Positions 14,981 through 24,166 are shown, counted from the stretch's first letter. The stretch: DNA of 64,000 nt from an uncultured Nioella sp. (GCA_947498125.1 CANMJH010000003.1:62001-126000); one strand, 5' to 3'. Notes: generated by a model not told the origin, from the letters alone. Translations and numbers: made by a program.

Positions 14981-16261
14981 ATGAAAGACACTCAGACCCC
15001 GCATATTCCCGTAGTCATTGTCGGCGGTGGGCAGGCCGGTCTTTCCACCGCCTATTGCTTGCAGCAAAAGAACGTCGAAAGCGTCATCTTCGAACGGCAT
15101 GAAAAATTCCATTCTTGGCGCAATAGCCGTTGGGACAGCTTCTGTCTTGTTACGCCGAACTGGCAATGCCGCCTTCCGGATTTTCATTATGACCGCGACT
15201 ATGGTGGCACTGATCCTGACGGCTTTATGCTCAAAGATGAAATCACCGCCTACGTTGATGCCTTTGCCGAAAAGACCCGGCCCAATTTGCACGAAGGCGT
15301 TGAGGTGACACGCGTGTCGCCCAATTTGGGCGGGTTCATCGTCGAGACTTCCATTGGGACATGGACCTGTGATCAGGTGGTTATCGCCACTGGCGGCTAT
15401 GACACACCAATCGAGCCGCCCTACGCCAAGACCCTCTCGCCCGAAATCATGCAGATGCATTCGGTCGATTATCGCAACGTGGATCAATTTCCCGATGGCG
15501 GTGTTCTGATTGTGGGGACTGGACAATCGGGTGTTCAATTGATGGAGGATTTTACTCGCGCAGGCCGCGATGTGCATCTTGCCGTTGGTCCCGCCCCGCG
15601 CAGCCCACGCAAATATCGCGGGCGTGATGCCACCGATTGGCTTTATGACGCCGGCCATTACGGGATCACCATTGCCGAGCACTCAGACCCGCTAAAGGCC
15701 ATGACACAGACCAATCATTACATGTCAGGTCGAGACGGCGGAAAAGAGATCGATCTTCGGCGTTTCCATATCGACTTTGGGGTCGAGCTTTTCGGCTCGC
15801 TTGCAAATATGGAAGGAACAGAAGTTACATTCCTACCTGACCTTGCCAAGAACCTTGATGATGCAGACCGGTCCTATGTCGGCATTCGCAATCAGATCGA
15901 CGCTTATATTGCTCGTGAAGGCATTGATGCACCCGAAGAGCCCCCGTTTGCGAAAGTCTGGGAGCCGGAAACAGAACGTACTAAAATCGATCTGAAACAG
16001 GCGGGCATTACTTCGGTTCTTTGGGCAATTGGGTTTCGGCCCGACTATTCTTGGATCGACGCGGATGTATTTGACGCACGCGGCAAACCGGTATTCGATC
16101 GGGGCGTAACAGCGCATGACGGGCTGCATTTCATAGGTCTGGGCTGGTTGAACACGTGGGGATCTGGCCGCTTCCTTGGGATCGAGGAAGACAGTCGCTA
16201 CCTCGCAGATCGGATCGAAGAGCGGCTCAGCGCCTCTGTCCGAGAGGTGTGTAATGCTTGA
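14981..16261 (+). CDS. MSMEG_0569-family flavin-dependent oxidoreductase (Nit1C)
   Basis: A 426-residue flavoprotein with two dinucleotide sites: VIVGGGQAGLS near the N-terminus for FAD and LIVGTGQSGVQ near residue 175 for NAD(P)H. This is the layout of flavin monooxygenases (FMO/Baeyer-Villiger relatives). A C-terminal WAIGFRPDYSWID motif and GLGWLNTWGSGRF close the FAD fold. I chose ATG 14981, nine bases after GAGG; an ATG at 14966 overlapping the upstream stop would add five residues. It probably oxidises a pathway intermediate, perhaps at nitrogen, but this is inference. Confidence 0.9.
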   Translation: MKDTQTPHIPVVIVGGGQAGLSTAYCLQQKNVESVIFERHEKFHSWRNSRWDSFCLVTPNWQCRLPDFHYDRDYGGTDPDGFMLKDEITAYVDAFAEKTRPNLHEGVEVTRVSPNLGGFIVETSIGTWTCDQVVIATGGYDTPIEPPYAKTLSPEIMQMHSVDYRNVDQFPDGGVLIVGTGQSGVQLMEDFTRAGRDVHLAVGPAPRSPRKYRGRDATDWLYDAGHYGITIAEHSDPLKAMTQTNHYMSGRDGGKEIDLRRFHIDFGVELFGSLANMEGTEVTFLPDLAKNLDDADRSYVGIRNQIDAYIAREGIDAPEEPPFAKVWEPETERTKIDLKQAGITSVLWAIGFRPDYSWIDADVFDARGKPVFDRGVTAHDGLHFIGLGWLNTWGSGRFLGIEEDSRYLADRIEERLSASVREVCNA

Positions 16262-17042
16262 CTCGCAGAGCCAAGAGACACTTGAAGGCCTGACGCAGAC
16301 CCGCATTGCGCGGCAGATGCTGGGAATGCAGCAACTGGGGCCGCACGGGTTGTCCGAGCAATGGTTGCTTGGGTTTTGCGGCGATGCACATTGGGCGCTG
16401 ATTGCCCGATCCCTCGGGCAAGACGGTCTTCTTTTTCGCAGTGTTGATGGGCGGCCAGTCTATGCGGCCTTTTGCGCGACGCGGCTTGAACTGGACCGCG
16501 CCGACGCGCTTCTAGGCGAAGATCTTACAATTCGATCCGAGCTTGAACGGACAAGCGGGCCAAAGATTGGATCGCGCCATGTGTTCTTGAACCGTGGCCA
16601 AGAGATCGGCCGATTGCTAATGCTGTCGACTTTTGTGGCGCATGACGAGACTGGTTCAAACCGGCGCATCACGCGCGCTCTGCCGGCGCAGCACTGCGTT
16701 TTGCCCGCCGCAGGACCAGACTTGTCGGCGCTCGACATGCGCGCGCGTCAGGTGTCGCGAAGCTTACGGAGTAGGTCAGTTCCCTCGACGCCTGTTCAGC
16801 AAGTCACGCCGAATGTCGCGCTGGATTTCAACGCCGTGGGCTTATTGTATTTCCCAAGCTTTAGCCGGATCATCGAAAATGCTGCCGAAACGCTTGCTCC
16901 GATACGGATGCGCGAACTGATCTATCTTGGAAATTTGGACCCGGGCGAAACGGTCCAAGTAAGACGCGACGTTGGCTCGACATTGATTACGCGGGACACC
17001 GGCCGGATCATTGCCCATTCCCATGAAGCGCGCCACGAATAA
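16254..17042 (+). CDS. LnmK/Pnap_2097-like hotdog-fold protein
   Basis: A 262-residue protein resembling the LnmK acyltransferase/decarboxylase group and the Pnap_2097 family. The typical opening is MQQLGPHGLSEQWLLGFCGDAHW, and a second hotdog half has DFNAVGLLYFPSFSRI. The known LnmK acts on methylmalonyl units bound to acyl carrier proteins; no such carrier is adjacent here. The ATG overlaps the flavoprotein stop by eight bases with GAGAGGTG upstream, so it belongs to the operon. From memory the seven-family Nit1C core does not include it, so this is an addition. Function uncertain. Confidence 0.7.
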   Translation: MLDSQSQETLEGLTQTRIARQMLGMQQLGPHGLSEQWLLGFCGDAHWALIARSLGQDGLLFRSVDGRPVYAAFCATRLELDRADALLGEDLTIRSELERTSGPKIGSRHVFLNRGQEIGRLLMLSTFVAHDETGSNRRITRALPAQHCVLPAAGPDLSALDMRARQVSRSLRSRSVPSTPVQQVTPNVALDFNAVGLLYFPSFSRIIENAAETLAPIRMRELIYLGNLDPGETVQVRRDVGSTLITRDTGRIIAHSHEARHE

Positions 17043-17538
17043 CCATCAGGATTTCGCACCCATAAATTTAGCAAAGGCGCATCGTTGGTTTCAACCAATT
17101 CGATGATCGCCCGGCTTCAAATTTGTCTGATGCATCAAAGGTGATGCCATTAGCCCGGTCAAGATGATCCCCTTAGAGGGCGTTTTCTTGCGCGGGGTAA
17201 CGTATTTTCAGCACCACATCTCCGACAAATGTGAAACACGCCAAAGCGCAAATTGAAGATGTGAGCGGGGCCATCGTCGCGATCAGACTAGCGTGCTCAA
17301 TAAATCCAGATTAGCCGTCCCACCGAAAACGAATTGCCATTGCGCGAAACGCACCCCAAGATTGTCTTGCATCCTTTCTGGCGCGGCTCTAATCGGCGTT
17401 AATGCCGCCCGGTTGGCAGCTTGATACCATTGTTCTGAGCCAAAAGGCTTCCTTCAACTTCGGCGTGCTGCAATATGATCCTCTGTAAGAAATGCCCTAT
17501 ATCGATGGCAGACCCCTCCAAACTACGACGGTGCTCTC
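17043..17538. other. Intergenic gap, nothing recognised
   Basis: The 496 bases between the Nit1C operon and speA have no frame of convincing length, no tRNA and no clear terminator. Two short minus-strand frames (about 29 and 33 codons) exist but lack support from composition or neighbours. The last 80 bases should contain the speA promoter; a TATGAT box at about 17475 is a weak candidate. Confidence 0.5.
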
Positions 17539-19434
17539 ATGACTGATGCGATTGGCGAAATTCCTGAGCTTTATGGGTTTTCATCCTGGTCCGAAGGATT
17601 GATCGATGTCGCGGAAGGCGGTGATCTGGCGTTGCGTAATCCTCAGGATGATACGCCGCCCGTTTCATTGCCGGCGATTATGGATTCGTTGGCCGAACGC
17701 GGGATTTCGGCGCCGATATTGTTGCGCGTTCAACCCTTTCTGGATCGCTCGCTGGCCCGGTTGCATGACGCCTTTGACACAGCATTTCGTGATGTTAACT
17801 ACCGAGGGGCGTATCGCGGTGTTTTCCCGATTAAAGTTAATCAACAATCCGATGTCGTCGAACGGCTGACAGAAGCAGGGCGTGCTTATCATTTTGGTCT
17901 TGAGGTCGGCTCTAAGCCTGAGCTGCTGATTGCTCTGTCCCAAAAGATGTCACCGGACGCGTTGTTGATCTGTAACGGGGCCAAAGATGCGGCGTTTATC
18001 CATCTGGCAATTCTGTCGCAAAAGCTGGGCTTCAACACGATAATCGTGCTTGAAAGCTTGCATGAATTCGAGATCGTTACCCGGATCGCATCCGAGTTGA
18101 ACGTCCGCCCATTGCTTGGTGTGCGGATCAAACTGACCGAAACCGTGACGGGAAAATGGCAGGCCTCGTCAGGGGACCGGTCCGTATTTGGCCTCAGCGC
18201 GTTTGAGCTGATGAAGCTGACCGCGCGATTGGAAGAAACTGGTTTGATGGACCGTCTGGTTTTGCAGCACACGCATTTGGGGTCGCAAGTGCCAAACATC
18301 ATGGATGTGCGGCGCGCGACGACCGAAGCCTGCCGGTTTTATGTGGAACTCTGCCGTTTAGGCGCGCCGCTTGAATATCTGGATTTGGGGGGCGGTCTGG
18401 GCGTTGATTATACGGGCGAACGTCGTCCTGACGAAAATTCGGTGAATTACACCGTCCACGAATATTGCCGGAACTTGGCGGAAACAGTTGGCTACGCGAT
18501 GGACGAAGCTGGCATTGACCATCCGACAATCGTGACGGAAAGCGGACGTTTCGTCGTCGCGCAATCTGCGATTTTTGTCTTTAAGATTTTGAATGCGACG
18601 CTTTATGACAATTCAGAGCGCCCAGAAGTAACCGAAGGCGACCATCACCTTCTGAGTGATCTCTTGGAGGTCGAGAACTATATCGTCGCCGCACGGCTGC
18701 AAGAAGCCCTAAACGACGCGATCTACTATCGCGACGAAATCCGCGCCTTGTTTCGACGCGGTCAGATTGATCTTCAGCTTTTGGCACGCTCCGAGCAGGC
18801 CTTCCTTTATCTCCTGTCTCGTTTCAAAACAGCCGCCAAACAAGAAGACTGCGTGGGCCAGATCGACGAACAACTGACCGGGTTTGTCGATTACTATCAC
18901 GGTAATTTTTCATTGTTCCAGTCTCTGCCGGATGTCTGGGCAATCGATCAATTGCACCCGATTATGCCCTTGCAACGTCTGAACGAGGAGCCAACCCGTA
19001 GTGCCGTTTTGACGGATATCACCTGTGACAGCGACGGGAAGATTGACCAGTTTGTTTTGGCCGACGGCGTTGCAGGTGCATTGCCGGTTCACGGGCTTCG
19101 TGACGGCGAAGATTACTATATCGGGGTCTTTTTCGTGGGGGCCTATCAGGAAACCTTGGGCGATCTGCACAACCTCTTTGGAGACCCGAACGTTGTGACG
19201 ATCACGCTTGATGGCGATGGCGGATTTGACATCGAACATGAAACAGAAGGTGATACCATCGCCCAAGTTCTGTCTTACGTAGAATATGACCCGCAAGATT
19301 GCCTTGCCACATTCCGGGCGACGGTCGAAAAAGCCCTGAAGGCTGGCAAAGTGAACGCGGTTGAACGGCGCACGATGATTGCGGCTTACAAAAATAGTCT
19401 TGCAGGATCGACCTATTTCGACACTGACTGCTGA
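17539..19434 (+). CDS. speA: Biosynthetic arginine decarboxylase
   Basis: SpeA converts arginine to agmatine with PLP, the first step of putrescine synthesis through agmatinase. The 631-residue length and layout match the family: PLP lysine K99 in GVFPIKVNQQ, the HTHLGSQ segment, the glycine-rich phosphate loop DLGGGLGVDY and VTESGR, and the C-terminal CDSDGKIDQF motif near the second half of the active site. It starts the operon speA-carboxynorspermidine synthase-nspC-speB. The gap to the next gene is 21 bases. Confidence 0.96.
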   Translation: MTDAIGEIPELYGFSSWSEGLIDVAEGGDLALRNPQDDTPPVSLPAIMDSLAERGISAPILLRVQPFLDRSLARLHDAFDTAFRDVNYRGAYRGVFPIKVNQQSDVVERLTEAGRAYHFGLEVGSKPELLIALSQKMSPDALLICNGAKDAAFIHLAILSQKLGFNTIIVLESLHEFEIVTRIASELNVRPLLGVRIKLTETVTGKWQASSGDRSVFGLSAFELMKLTARLEETGLMDRLVLQHTHLGSQVPNIMDVRRATTEACRFYVELCRLGAPLEYLDLGGGLGVDYTGERRPDENSVNYTVHEYCRNLAETVGYAMDEAGIDHPTIVTESGRFVVAQSAIFVFKILNATLYDNSERPEVTEGDHHLLSDLLEVENYIVAARLQEALNDAIYYRDEIRALFRRGQIDLQLLARSEQAFLYLLSRFKTAAKQEDCVGQIDEQLTGFVDYYHGNFSLFQSLPDVWAIDQLHPIMPLQRLNEEPTRSAVLTDITCDSDGKIDQFVLADGVAGALPVHGLRDGEDYYIGVFFVGAYQETLGDLHNLFGDPNVVTITLDGDGGFDIEHETEGDTIAQVLSYVEYDPQDCLATFRATVEKALKAGKVNAVERRTMIAAYKNSLAGSTYFDTDC

Positions 19435-19455
19435 GTAGATACAAAGGATCAAAAC

Positions 19456-20661
19456 ATGGAAAACGTTCTGGTTGTAGGTGCGGGCGGCGTTGGGTCCGTG
19501 GCAGTGGTAAAAATGGCCATGCACCCTGAAATTTTCAAAACCATTACATTGGCCAGCCGTACGCTGTCCAAATGTGATGAGATCGCCGAGAACGTCAAAT
19601 CGCGCACTGGTGTGACCATCAATACCGCTGCCTTAGATGCGATGGATGTGGCCGCAACTGTTGCCTTGATTAAGGAAACTGGCGCTGAACTGGTGGTCAA
19701 TCTTGCTTTGCCCTATCAGGATCTGGTGCTGATGGATGCCTGCCTCGAAGCTGGCGTGCATTATCTTGATACAGCCAATTACGAGCCCGAAGACGAAGCC
19801 AAATTCGAGTATCACTGGCAGTGGGCATATCAGGAACGGTTTGAAAAAGCCGGGCTGACGGCCGTGCTTGGGTCTGGCTTTGATCCGGGCGTGACGTCGA
19901 TCTTTGCCACGTGGATCCGCAAGCACAAGCTGGACGGCATTCGGTTGATCGACGTGTTGGATTGCAATGGCGGCGACAATGGCAAACCCTTTGCGACCAA
20001 TTTCAACCCCGAGATTAACATTCGCGAAGTCACTGCTGTCGCCCGGCATTGGGAAAACGGCGATTGGGTTGAAACGCCTGCGATGTCGCACAAGGTTGCT
20101 TTCGATTTCCCCGCTGTGGGCGAAAAGAATATGTATCTGATGTATCACGAGGAACTGGAAAGCCTGAAAACGCACTTCCCCGAGATCGAGCGCGCGCGGT
20201 TTTGGATGACCTTCGGCGATGCGTATATCAACCACGTCACAGTGTTACAGAATATCGGCATGACCAGCATTGCTCCGGTCACCTATGAGGGCCACGACAT
20301 CATTCCTCTGCAATTTCTTAAGGCCGTTTTGCCAGACCCAAGCGAATTGGGCGCGCTGACCAAAGGCCAGACATGTATCGGGGATATTGTCACCGGCCCT
20401 GTCGGGGATGTCGAAAAGACCTATTACATCTATAATATCTGTGACCACGAAGCCTGCTACGAGGAAGTGGGAAGTCAGGCCGTTGCTTATACGACGGGTG
20501 TACCCGCGATGATTGGTGCGGCGATGATGATGAAAGGGATTTGGCTGGAGCCGGGTGTTTGGAACACCGAGCAGCTTGATCCAGACGCCTTCGTGGACAT
20601 GCTCAACACCGATGGTCTGCCGTGGCAGGTGGTCGAACTTGACGGACACCCTGAGTTTTAA
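19456..20661 (+). CDS. Carboxynorspermidine/carboxyspermidine synthase (saccharopine dehydrogenase-like)
   Basis: A 401-residue NAD(P)H-dependent reductase that joins a diamine with aspartate semialdehyde to form carboxynorspermidine or carboxyspermidine. The Rossmann motif is VVGAGGVGSVAVVKM at the N-terminus. The body resembles LYS1/saccharopine dehydrogenase, with GSGFDPGVTS and TTGVPAMIGA characteristic of this subgroup. It lies directly before nspC, whose product decarboxylates its product, and after speA. Putrescine from SpeA/SpeB would give spermidine. Assignment is strong from sequence and context together. Confidence 0.92.
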   Translation: MENVLVVGAGGVGSVAVVKMAMHPEIFKTITLASRTLSKCDEIAENVKSRTGVTINTAALDAMDVAATVALIKETGAELVVNLALPYQDLVLMDACLEAGVHYLDTANYEPEDEAKFEYHWQWAYQERFEKAGLTAVLGSGFDPGVTSIFATWIRKHKLDGIRLIDVLDCNGGDNGKPFATNFNPEINIREVTAVARHWENGDWVETPAMSHKVAFDFPAVGEKNMYLMYHEELESLKTHFPEIERARFWMTFGDAYINHVTVLQNIGMTSIAPVTYEGHDIIPLQFLKAVLPDPSELGALTKGQTCIGDIVTGPVGDVEKTYYIYNICDHEACYEEVGSQAVAYTTGVPAMIGAAMMMKGIWLEPGVWNTEQLDPDAFVDMLNTDGLPWQVVELDGHPEF

Positions 20662-20669
20662 ATCGCCAA

Positions 20670-21842
20670 ATGGACATCGAAACCCTTTCCCGCGACGGAT
20701 TTGCACAATTTGACCTCAGCCGTGTTCCGTCGCCTTGTTTTGTCGTCGATGAAGTCGCGATTGAACGCAATTTGCGCATTCTGGCCGATGTAGCGGAACA
20801 ATCGGGTGGACATGTCTTATTGGCGCTTAAGGCGTTTTCGATGTTTGCGGTTGCACCATTGGTGAACACGCATTTGTCGGGCGTTTGCGCGTCCGGCCTT
20901 TTCGAGGCGCGTCTCGGCCGAGAGAAATTCATGGGTGAGGTCACTACATATTGCGCCGGGTTCAAGGCCGAGGATCTGGATGAAATTGTTCGGCTCTCGG
21001 ATCACCTCATCTTCAACACGCCAGCTCAGCATCGCCGCTTTGCTGACCAAATCGAGACAGCGCGCAACGCTGGCGAGCAGGTGAGTTTGGGGCTGCGGGT
21101 GAACCCGGAACATTCCGAAGGGTGGAACCCCAAATATGATCCAGCGGCGCAATGTTCGCGGCTGGGTACGCCCATTTCGCAGATCACCCCGGCTGATTTA
21201 GACGGGATTGATGGCCTGCACATGCATACGCTGTGTGAGCAGGGCTTTGCGCCGCTGAAAAGAACATGGGATGCGATCGAAGACCGTATCGGTCCTTGGT
21301 TGGCCGATATGCAATGGCTTAACCTCGGCGGCGGTCATCACATAACGAAAGCTGACTATGACCGAGACGGCCTGATCGCTTTGATACAGTATATCAAAGA
21401 TCGCTACGGGGTCGCGGTTTATCTTGAACCCGGCGAGGCTACGGCTTTGTTCGCAGGAATTCTGGTCGGAGAGGTCTTGGACATTGCCTATAATGACATG
21501 GCGCTAGCTATCACCGACATCTCGGCCACGTGCCACATGCCTGATGTGATTGAAGCACCATACAGGCCCGACCTTTTGGGCGAACAGGCCGAAGGCACAA
21601 AGTATCGGTTTGGTGGCCCATCGTGTTTAGCGGGCGATGTGATCGGCGACTATATTCTCGCGGGCAACTTAGAGCCGGGCGACCGGTTCGCCTTTCTTGA
21701 TCAGGCTCATTACTCGATGGTCAAGACCAACACGTTTAACGGGGTTCCATTGCCTGCAATTGCGCTGTGGAATTCTGATACGGACGACCTTCGCATGATC
21801 CGCGAATTTACCTATGAAGATTTTTTGGGGCGCTTGTCATGA
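20670..21842 (+). CDS. nspC: Carboxynorspermidine decarboxylase
   Basis: A 390-residue PLP enzyme of the alanine-racemase/ornithine decarboxylase fold that removes the carboxyl group from carboxy(nor)spermidine. The PLP lysine is K54 in LALKAFSMF. HMHTLCEQG, LNLGGGHHITK and LEPGEA form the cofactor and substrate site, as in NspC. It starts eight bases after the synthase gene and overlaps speB by four bases, so the four genes form one unit. It completes a spermidine route that needs no S-adenosylmethionine decarboxylase. Confidence 0.94.
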   Translation: MDIETLSRDGFAQFDLSRVPSPCFVVDEVAIERNLRILADVAEQSGGHVLLALKAFSMFAVAPLVNTHLSGVCASGLFEARLGREKFMGEVTTYCAGFKAEDLDEIVRLSDHLIFNTPAQHRRFADQIETARNAGEQVSLGLRVNPEHSEGWNPKYDPAAQCSRLGTPISQITPADLDGIDGLHMHTLCEQGFAPLKRTWDAIEDRIGPWLADMQWLNLGGGHHITKADYDRDGLIALIQYIKDRYGVAVYLEPGEATALFAGILVGEVLDIAYNDMALAITDISATCHMPDVIEAPYRPDLLGEQAEGTKYRFGGPSCLAGDVIGDYILAGNLEPGDRFAFLDQAHYSMVKTNTFNGVPLPAIALWNSDTDDLRMIREFTYEDFLGRLS

Positions 21843-22693
21843 CATATTTTCTGGAGGGCGAGTTGTCCGAGCCAGAGCGCGATCCCCAAAACGCAAAGTT
21901 TCGCGTCATTCCCGTTCCCTTGGAGCGCACGGTTTCGTATGGCGCTGGAACAGCAGGCGGACCTGCCGCAATCCTTGAAGCCAGCGTTGAGTTGGAGCGA
22001 TTGTTTCGTTCGGTTGAGCCTTGCGCGCGCGGGATTGTGACTGAAGGCGTTGTCGATTGCGACGGCCCACTGCCCGATGTCATGGACCGGATCGCCGCAA
22101 GCTGTGAGGCGGCGGTCAAGGCTGGTGCAGTGCCCGTCACTTTGGGCGGCGAACACGCGCTGACCTATGGTGCAGTGCGCGGCGTGAAGCGCGGCTTAGG
22201 CCGGGAGGTCGGCATTGTTCAAATTGACGCCCATGCAGATTTACGACGTGCTTATCAGGGCGAACGCCATTCCCATGCCTCGGTCATGCAACTCTTGGCA
22301 GAAGAAGAGGGCGTGCGGATTGCCCAGTTCGGCGTAAGAGCATTGTCCGCCGAAGAAGTTTCACGCCGCGCCGACTGCTCTGTGTTTTATCGAGATGCAG
22401 AAGAACTGGTGACCGAAGGAATAAGCGCCGTCGATCTTCCAGAAGATTTCCCGCAGGATATCTATATCAGCTTTGATGTGGATGGGCTTGATCCATCGAT
22501 TTTGCCAGCAACCGGAACGCCTGTTCCCGGCGGCCTCAGCTATTACCAAGCGCTTGGTTTGGTAAGACACGCTGTGTCGGGGCGCCGGTTGGTAGGATTT
22601 GACGTGGTAGAGCTTGCGCCAAATCAAAACAGTACTGTCTCTGACTTTACGGCGGCTCAAATTACCTATGCATTGATGGAAATGGTCGAATAG
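21839..22693 (+). CDS. speB: Agmatinase
   Basis: SpeB hydrolyses agmatine to putrescine and urea with two manganese ions. All expected metal ligands are visible in the 284-residue ureohydrolase: H106 in GGEHA, D130, H132 and D134 in DAHAD, and D213 and D215 in SFDVDGLDPS. FDVVELAPNQN closes the site. Close relatives include guanidinobutyrase and arginase, but the presence of speA in the same operon favours agmatinase. Start ATGA overlaps nspC. Confidence 0.93.
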   Translation: MTYFLEGELSEPERDPQNAKFRVIPVPLERTVSYGAGTAGGPAAILEASVELERLFRSVEPCARGIVTEGVVDCDGPLPDVMDRIAASCEAAVKAGAVPVTLGGEHALTYGAVRGVKRGLGREVGIVQIDAHADLRRAYQGERHSHASVMQLLAEEEGVRIAQFGVRALSAEEVSRRADCSVFYRDAEELVTEGISAVDLPEDFPQDIYISFDVDGLDPSILPATGTPVPGGLSYYQALGLVRHAVSGRRLVGFDVVELAPNQNSTVSDFTAAQITYALMEMVE

Positions 22694-22777
22694 ATCGGTC
22701 GGGTTTCTTGGCAGCCAATGACATCTTTCCGGCCCGTGCCTCTTCCATGATGCGTGTTTTTTTGCCATGACGGATTC

Positions 22778-23959
22778 ATGAGCACCGAGACAGATCCACA
22801 ACACGACGCCACAATGAAATGGATGGGGTATGCCATCGTTGCCTCTGTGCTGTTGGCAATACTGAACCATCAACTTGCGCCCTCGTATTATTCCCTGACG
22901 CATCTCTTCTTTTCTTATGACGAAGGGTTTGTCCGCCGAGGTCTTGTTGGCGAAGTGCTAACTTGGGTCTGGCCAGAACACCCATCGCAGCGTGTCGTGT
23001 TCACAACGGCGTTTTTGATCACATTCTCTGGGATGGTTTCCTTTCTTGTCCTTATGCTGCGGTTTTTGCCGCGTAGCCCGGCAGGAAACTGGGTTCTGCT
23101 GATCGCGCTGAACTCCTATGGGCTTTCCAGCTATCTGGGCGCGTCAGGATATCTTGATGGCATTTTGCTGACGCTAACCGCGCTGGCGATCCTCGCGCCG
23201 CGTGGCTGGGTTGGTGTTGCCGTGAAGTCGGTGCTGATCGCAATTGGTGCTTTGGTTCACGAGATCATGGTACCCTATTTCGCCGTCTTGATTGCACTTG
23301 ATCTTTGGCTTTCCGGCCGCGGCGCAGAAAGATGGCGCGCCGTTGTGCCCCTTGGCTTTGGTATCGCCTTTGCGGCGATGCTCTTTGCGATAGGAGAGCC
23401 GTCGGCCGAGGCCTTGGAATCGCTCTATGCTCAGATCGCAGATCGCGCCCCGTTTGAGCCTTACCCTGATGCATTGGCCGTTCTGGGCCAATCAATTGAT
23501 TCCAATTCCGCCGCTTACGACCATTTTCGTGAAACCAGCCCGGTCTATTACTTTATGGTCTATTTTGATGGGAGCTTGGGCCTTGCCATGGCCGCGTGGC
23601 TATTCTGGCTTTGCCTTGCCACATGGGGGCCAAGTGACATTTGGACGAAACTAGCGATCTGGGGCGCGATCTTTGCCGCGTTCAGTATGAATTTGGTTGC
23701 CGTCGATGTGGTGCGCTTTAGCTCGATGGCGATTCTATGCGGCTTTATGGCTGTGGCGATGGTGTGCAGGCATGGCGACGGGACCGCCGAGCGTCTTTCG
23801 GCGCGGCTAACATGGCCGGTTGCTTTGCTGGTGTTGGTCCTGAACGCCAATCTCTTTACTATGGGGCTAGGGCAAGACGCGGGCCATGAAGCACAAATGC
23901 CTTGGGTGATATTGCATCAGCTCAACTGGCTTAGACCAATTGAGAACTTGGTTTTCTGA
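22778..23959 (+). CDS. Polytopic membrane protein of unknown function
   Basis: A 393-residue inner-membrane protein with roughly ten hydrophobic segments. The loop after the first segment contains YDEGFVRRGLVGE, a motif I have seen in uncharacterised multi-spanning proteins that resemble GT-C glycosyltransferases or polymerases. I cannot name a family. ATG 22778 is favoured by position relative to the first membrane helix, although its ribosome binding site is weak; GTG 22754 would add eight residues. It stands alone between speB and tRNA-Trp. Confidence 0.7.
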   Translation: MSTETDPQHDATMKWMGYAIVASVLLAILNHQLAPSYYSLTHLFFSYDEGFVRRGLVGEVLTWVWPEHPSQRVVFTTAFLITFSGMVSFLVLMLRFLPRSPAGNWVLLIALNSYGLSSYLGASGYLDGILLTLTALAILAPRGWVGVAVKSVLIAIGALVHEIMVPYFAVLIALDLWLSGRGAERWRAVVPLGFGIAFAAMLFAIGEPSAEALESLYAQIADRAPFEPYPDALAVLGQSIDSNSAAYDHFRETSPVYYFMVYFDGSLGLAMAAWLFWLCLATWGPSDIWTKLAIWGAIFAAFSMNLVAVDVVRFSSMAILCGFMAVAMVCRHGDGTAERLSARLTWPVALLVLVLNANLFTMGLGQDAGHEAQMPWVILHQLNWLRPIENLVF

Positions 23960-23974
23960 TTGCAAAAAACCTGC

Positions 23975-24003
23975 TTGATTTCCCTTTCATTGGGGCCTAT
24001 CCA
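23975..24003 (+). promoter_or_regulatory. Promoter of tRNA-Trp
   Basis: TTGATT (23975-23980) and TATCCA (23998-24003) are 17 bases apart and end 12 bases before the tRNA. The -10 box is weak, but spacing and placement match the tRNA-Arg promoter. Confidence 0.55.
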
Positions 24004-24015
24004 GACCCCCGGTCT

Positions 24016-24091
24016 AGGGGTGTAGCTCAGTTGGTAGAGCAGCGGATTCCAAATCCGCAGGCCACGGGTTCGAATCCTGTCGCCCCTGCCA
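24016..24091 (+). tRNA. tRNA-Trp (anticodon CCA)
   Basis: A 76-base cloverleaf with encoded CCA. The acceptor stem AGGGGTG pairs with CGCCCCT (one G-T pair), the anticodon stem GCGGA pairs with TCCGC around loop TTCCAAA, and the T loop is TTCGAAT. It lies upstream of secE-nusG, a frequent position for tRNA-Trp in bacteria. Confidence 0.97.
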
Positions 24092-24166
24092 TTTTCCACG
24101 ACATTGATTGCTTTCAGGTGCGCGCCTGCCTAGCCTTTGGATGAGTCCAAGGAAAGGTTGCGCCTG

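Noticed and set aside
23917-24099. A 60-codon minus-strand frame over tRNA-Trp
   Set aside because: It reads the complement of the tRNA, a common false gene call next to tRNAs.
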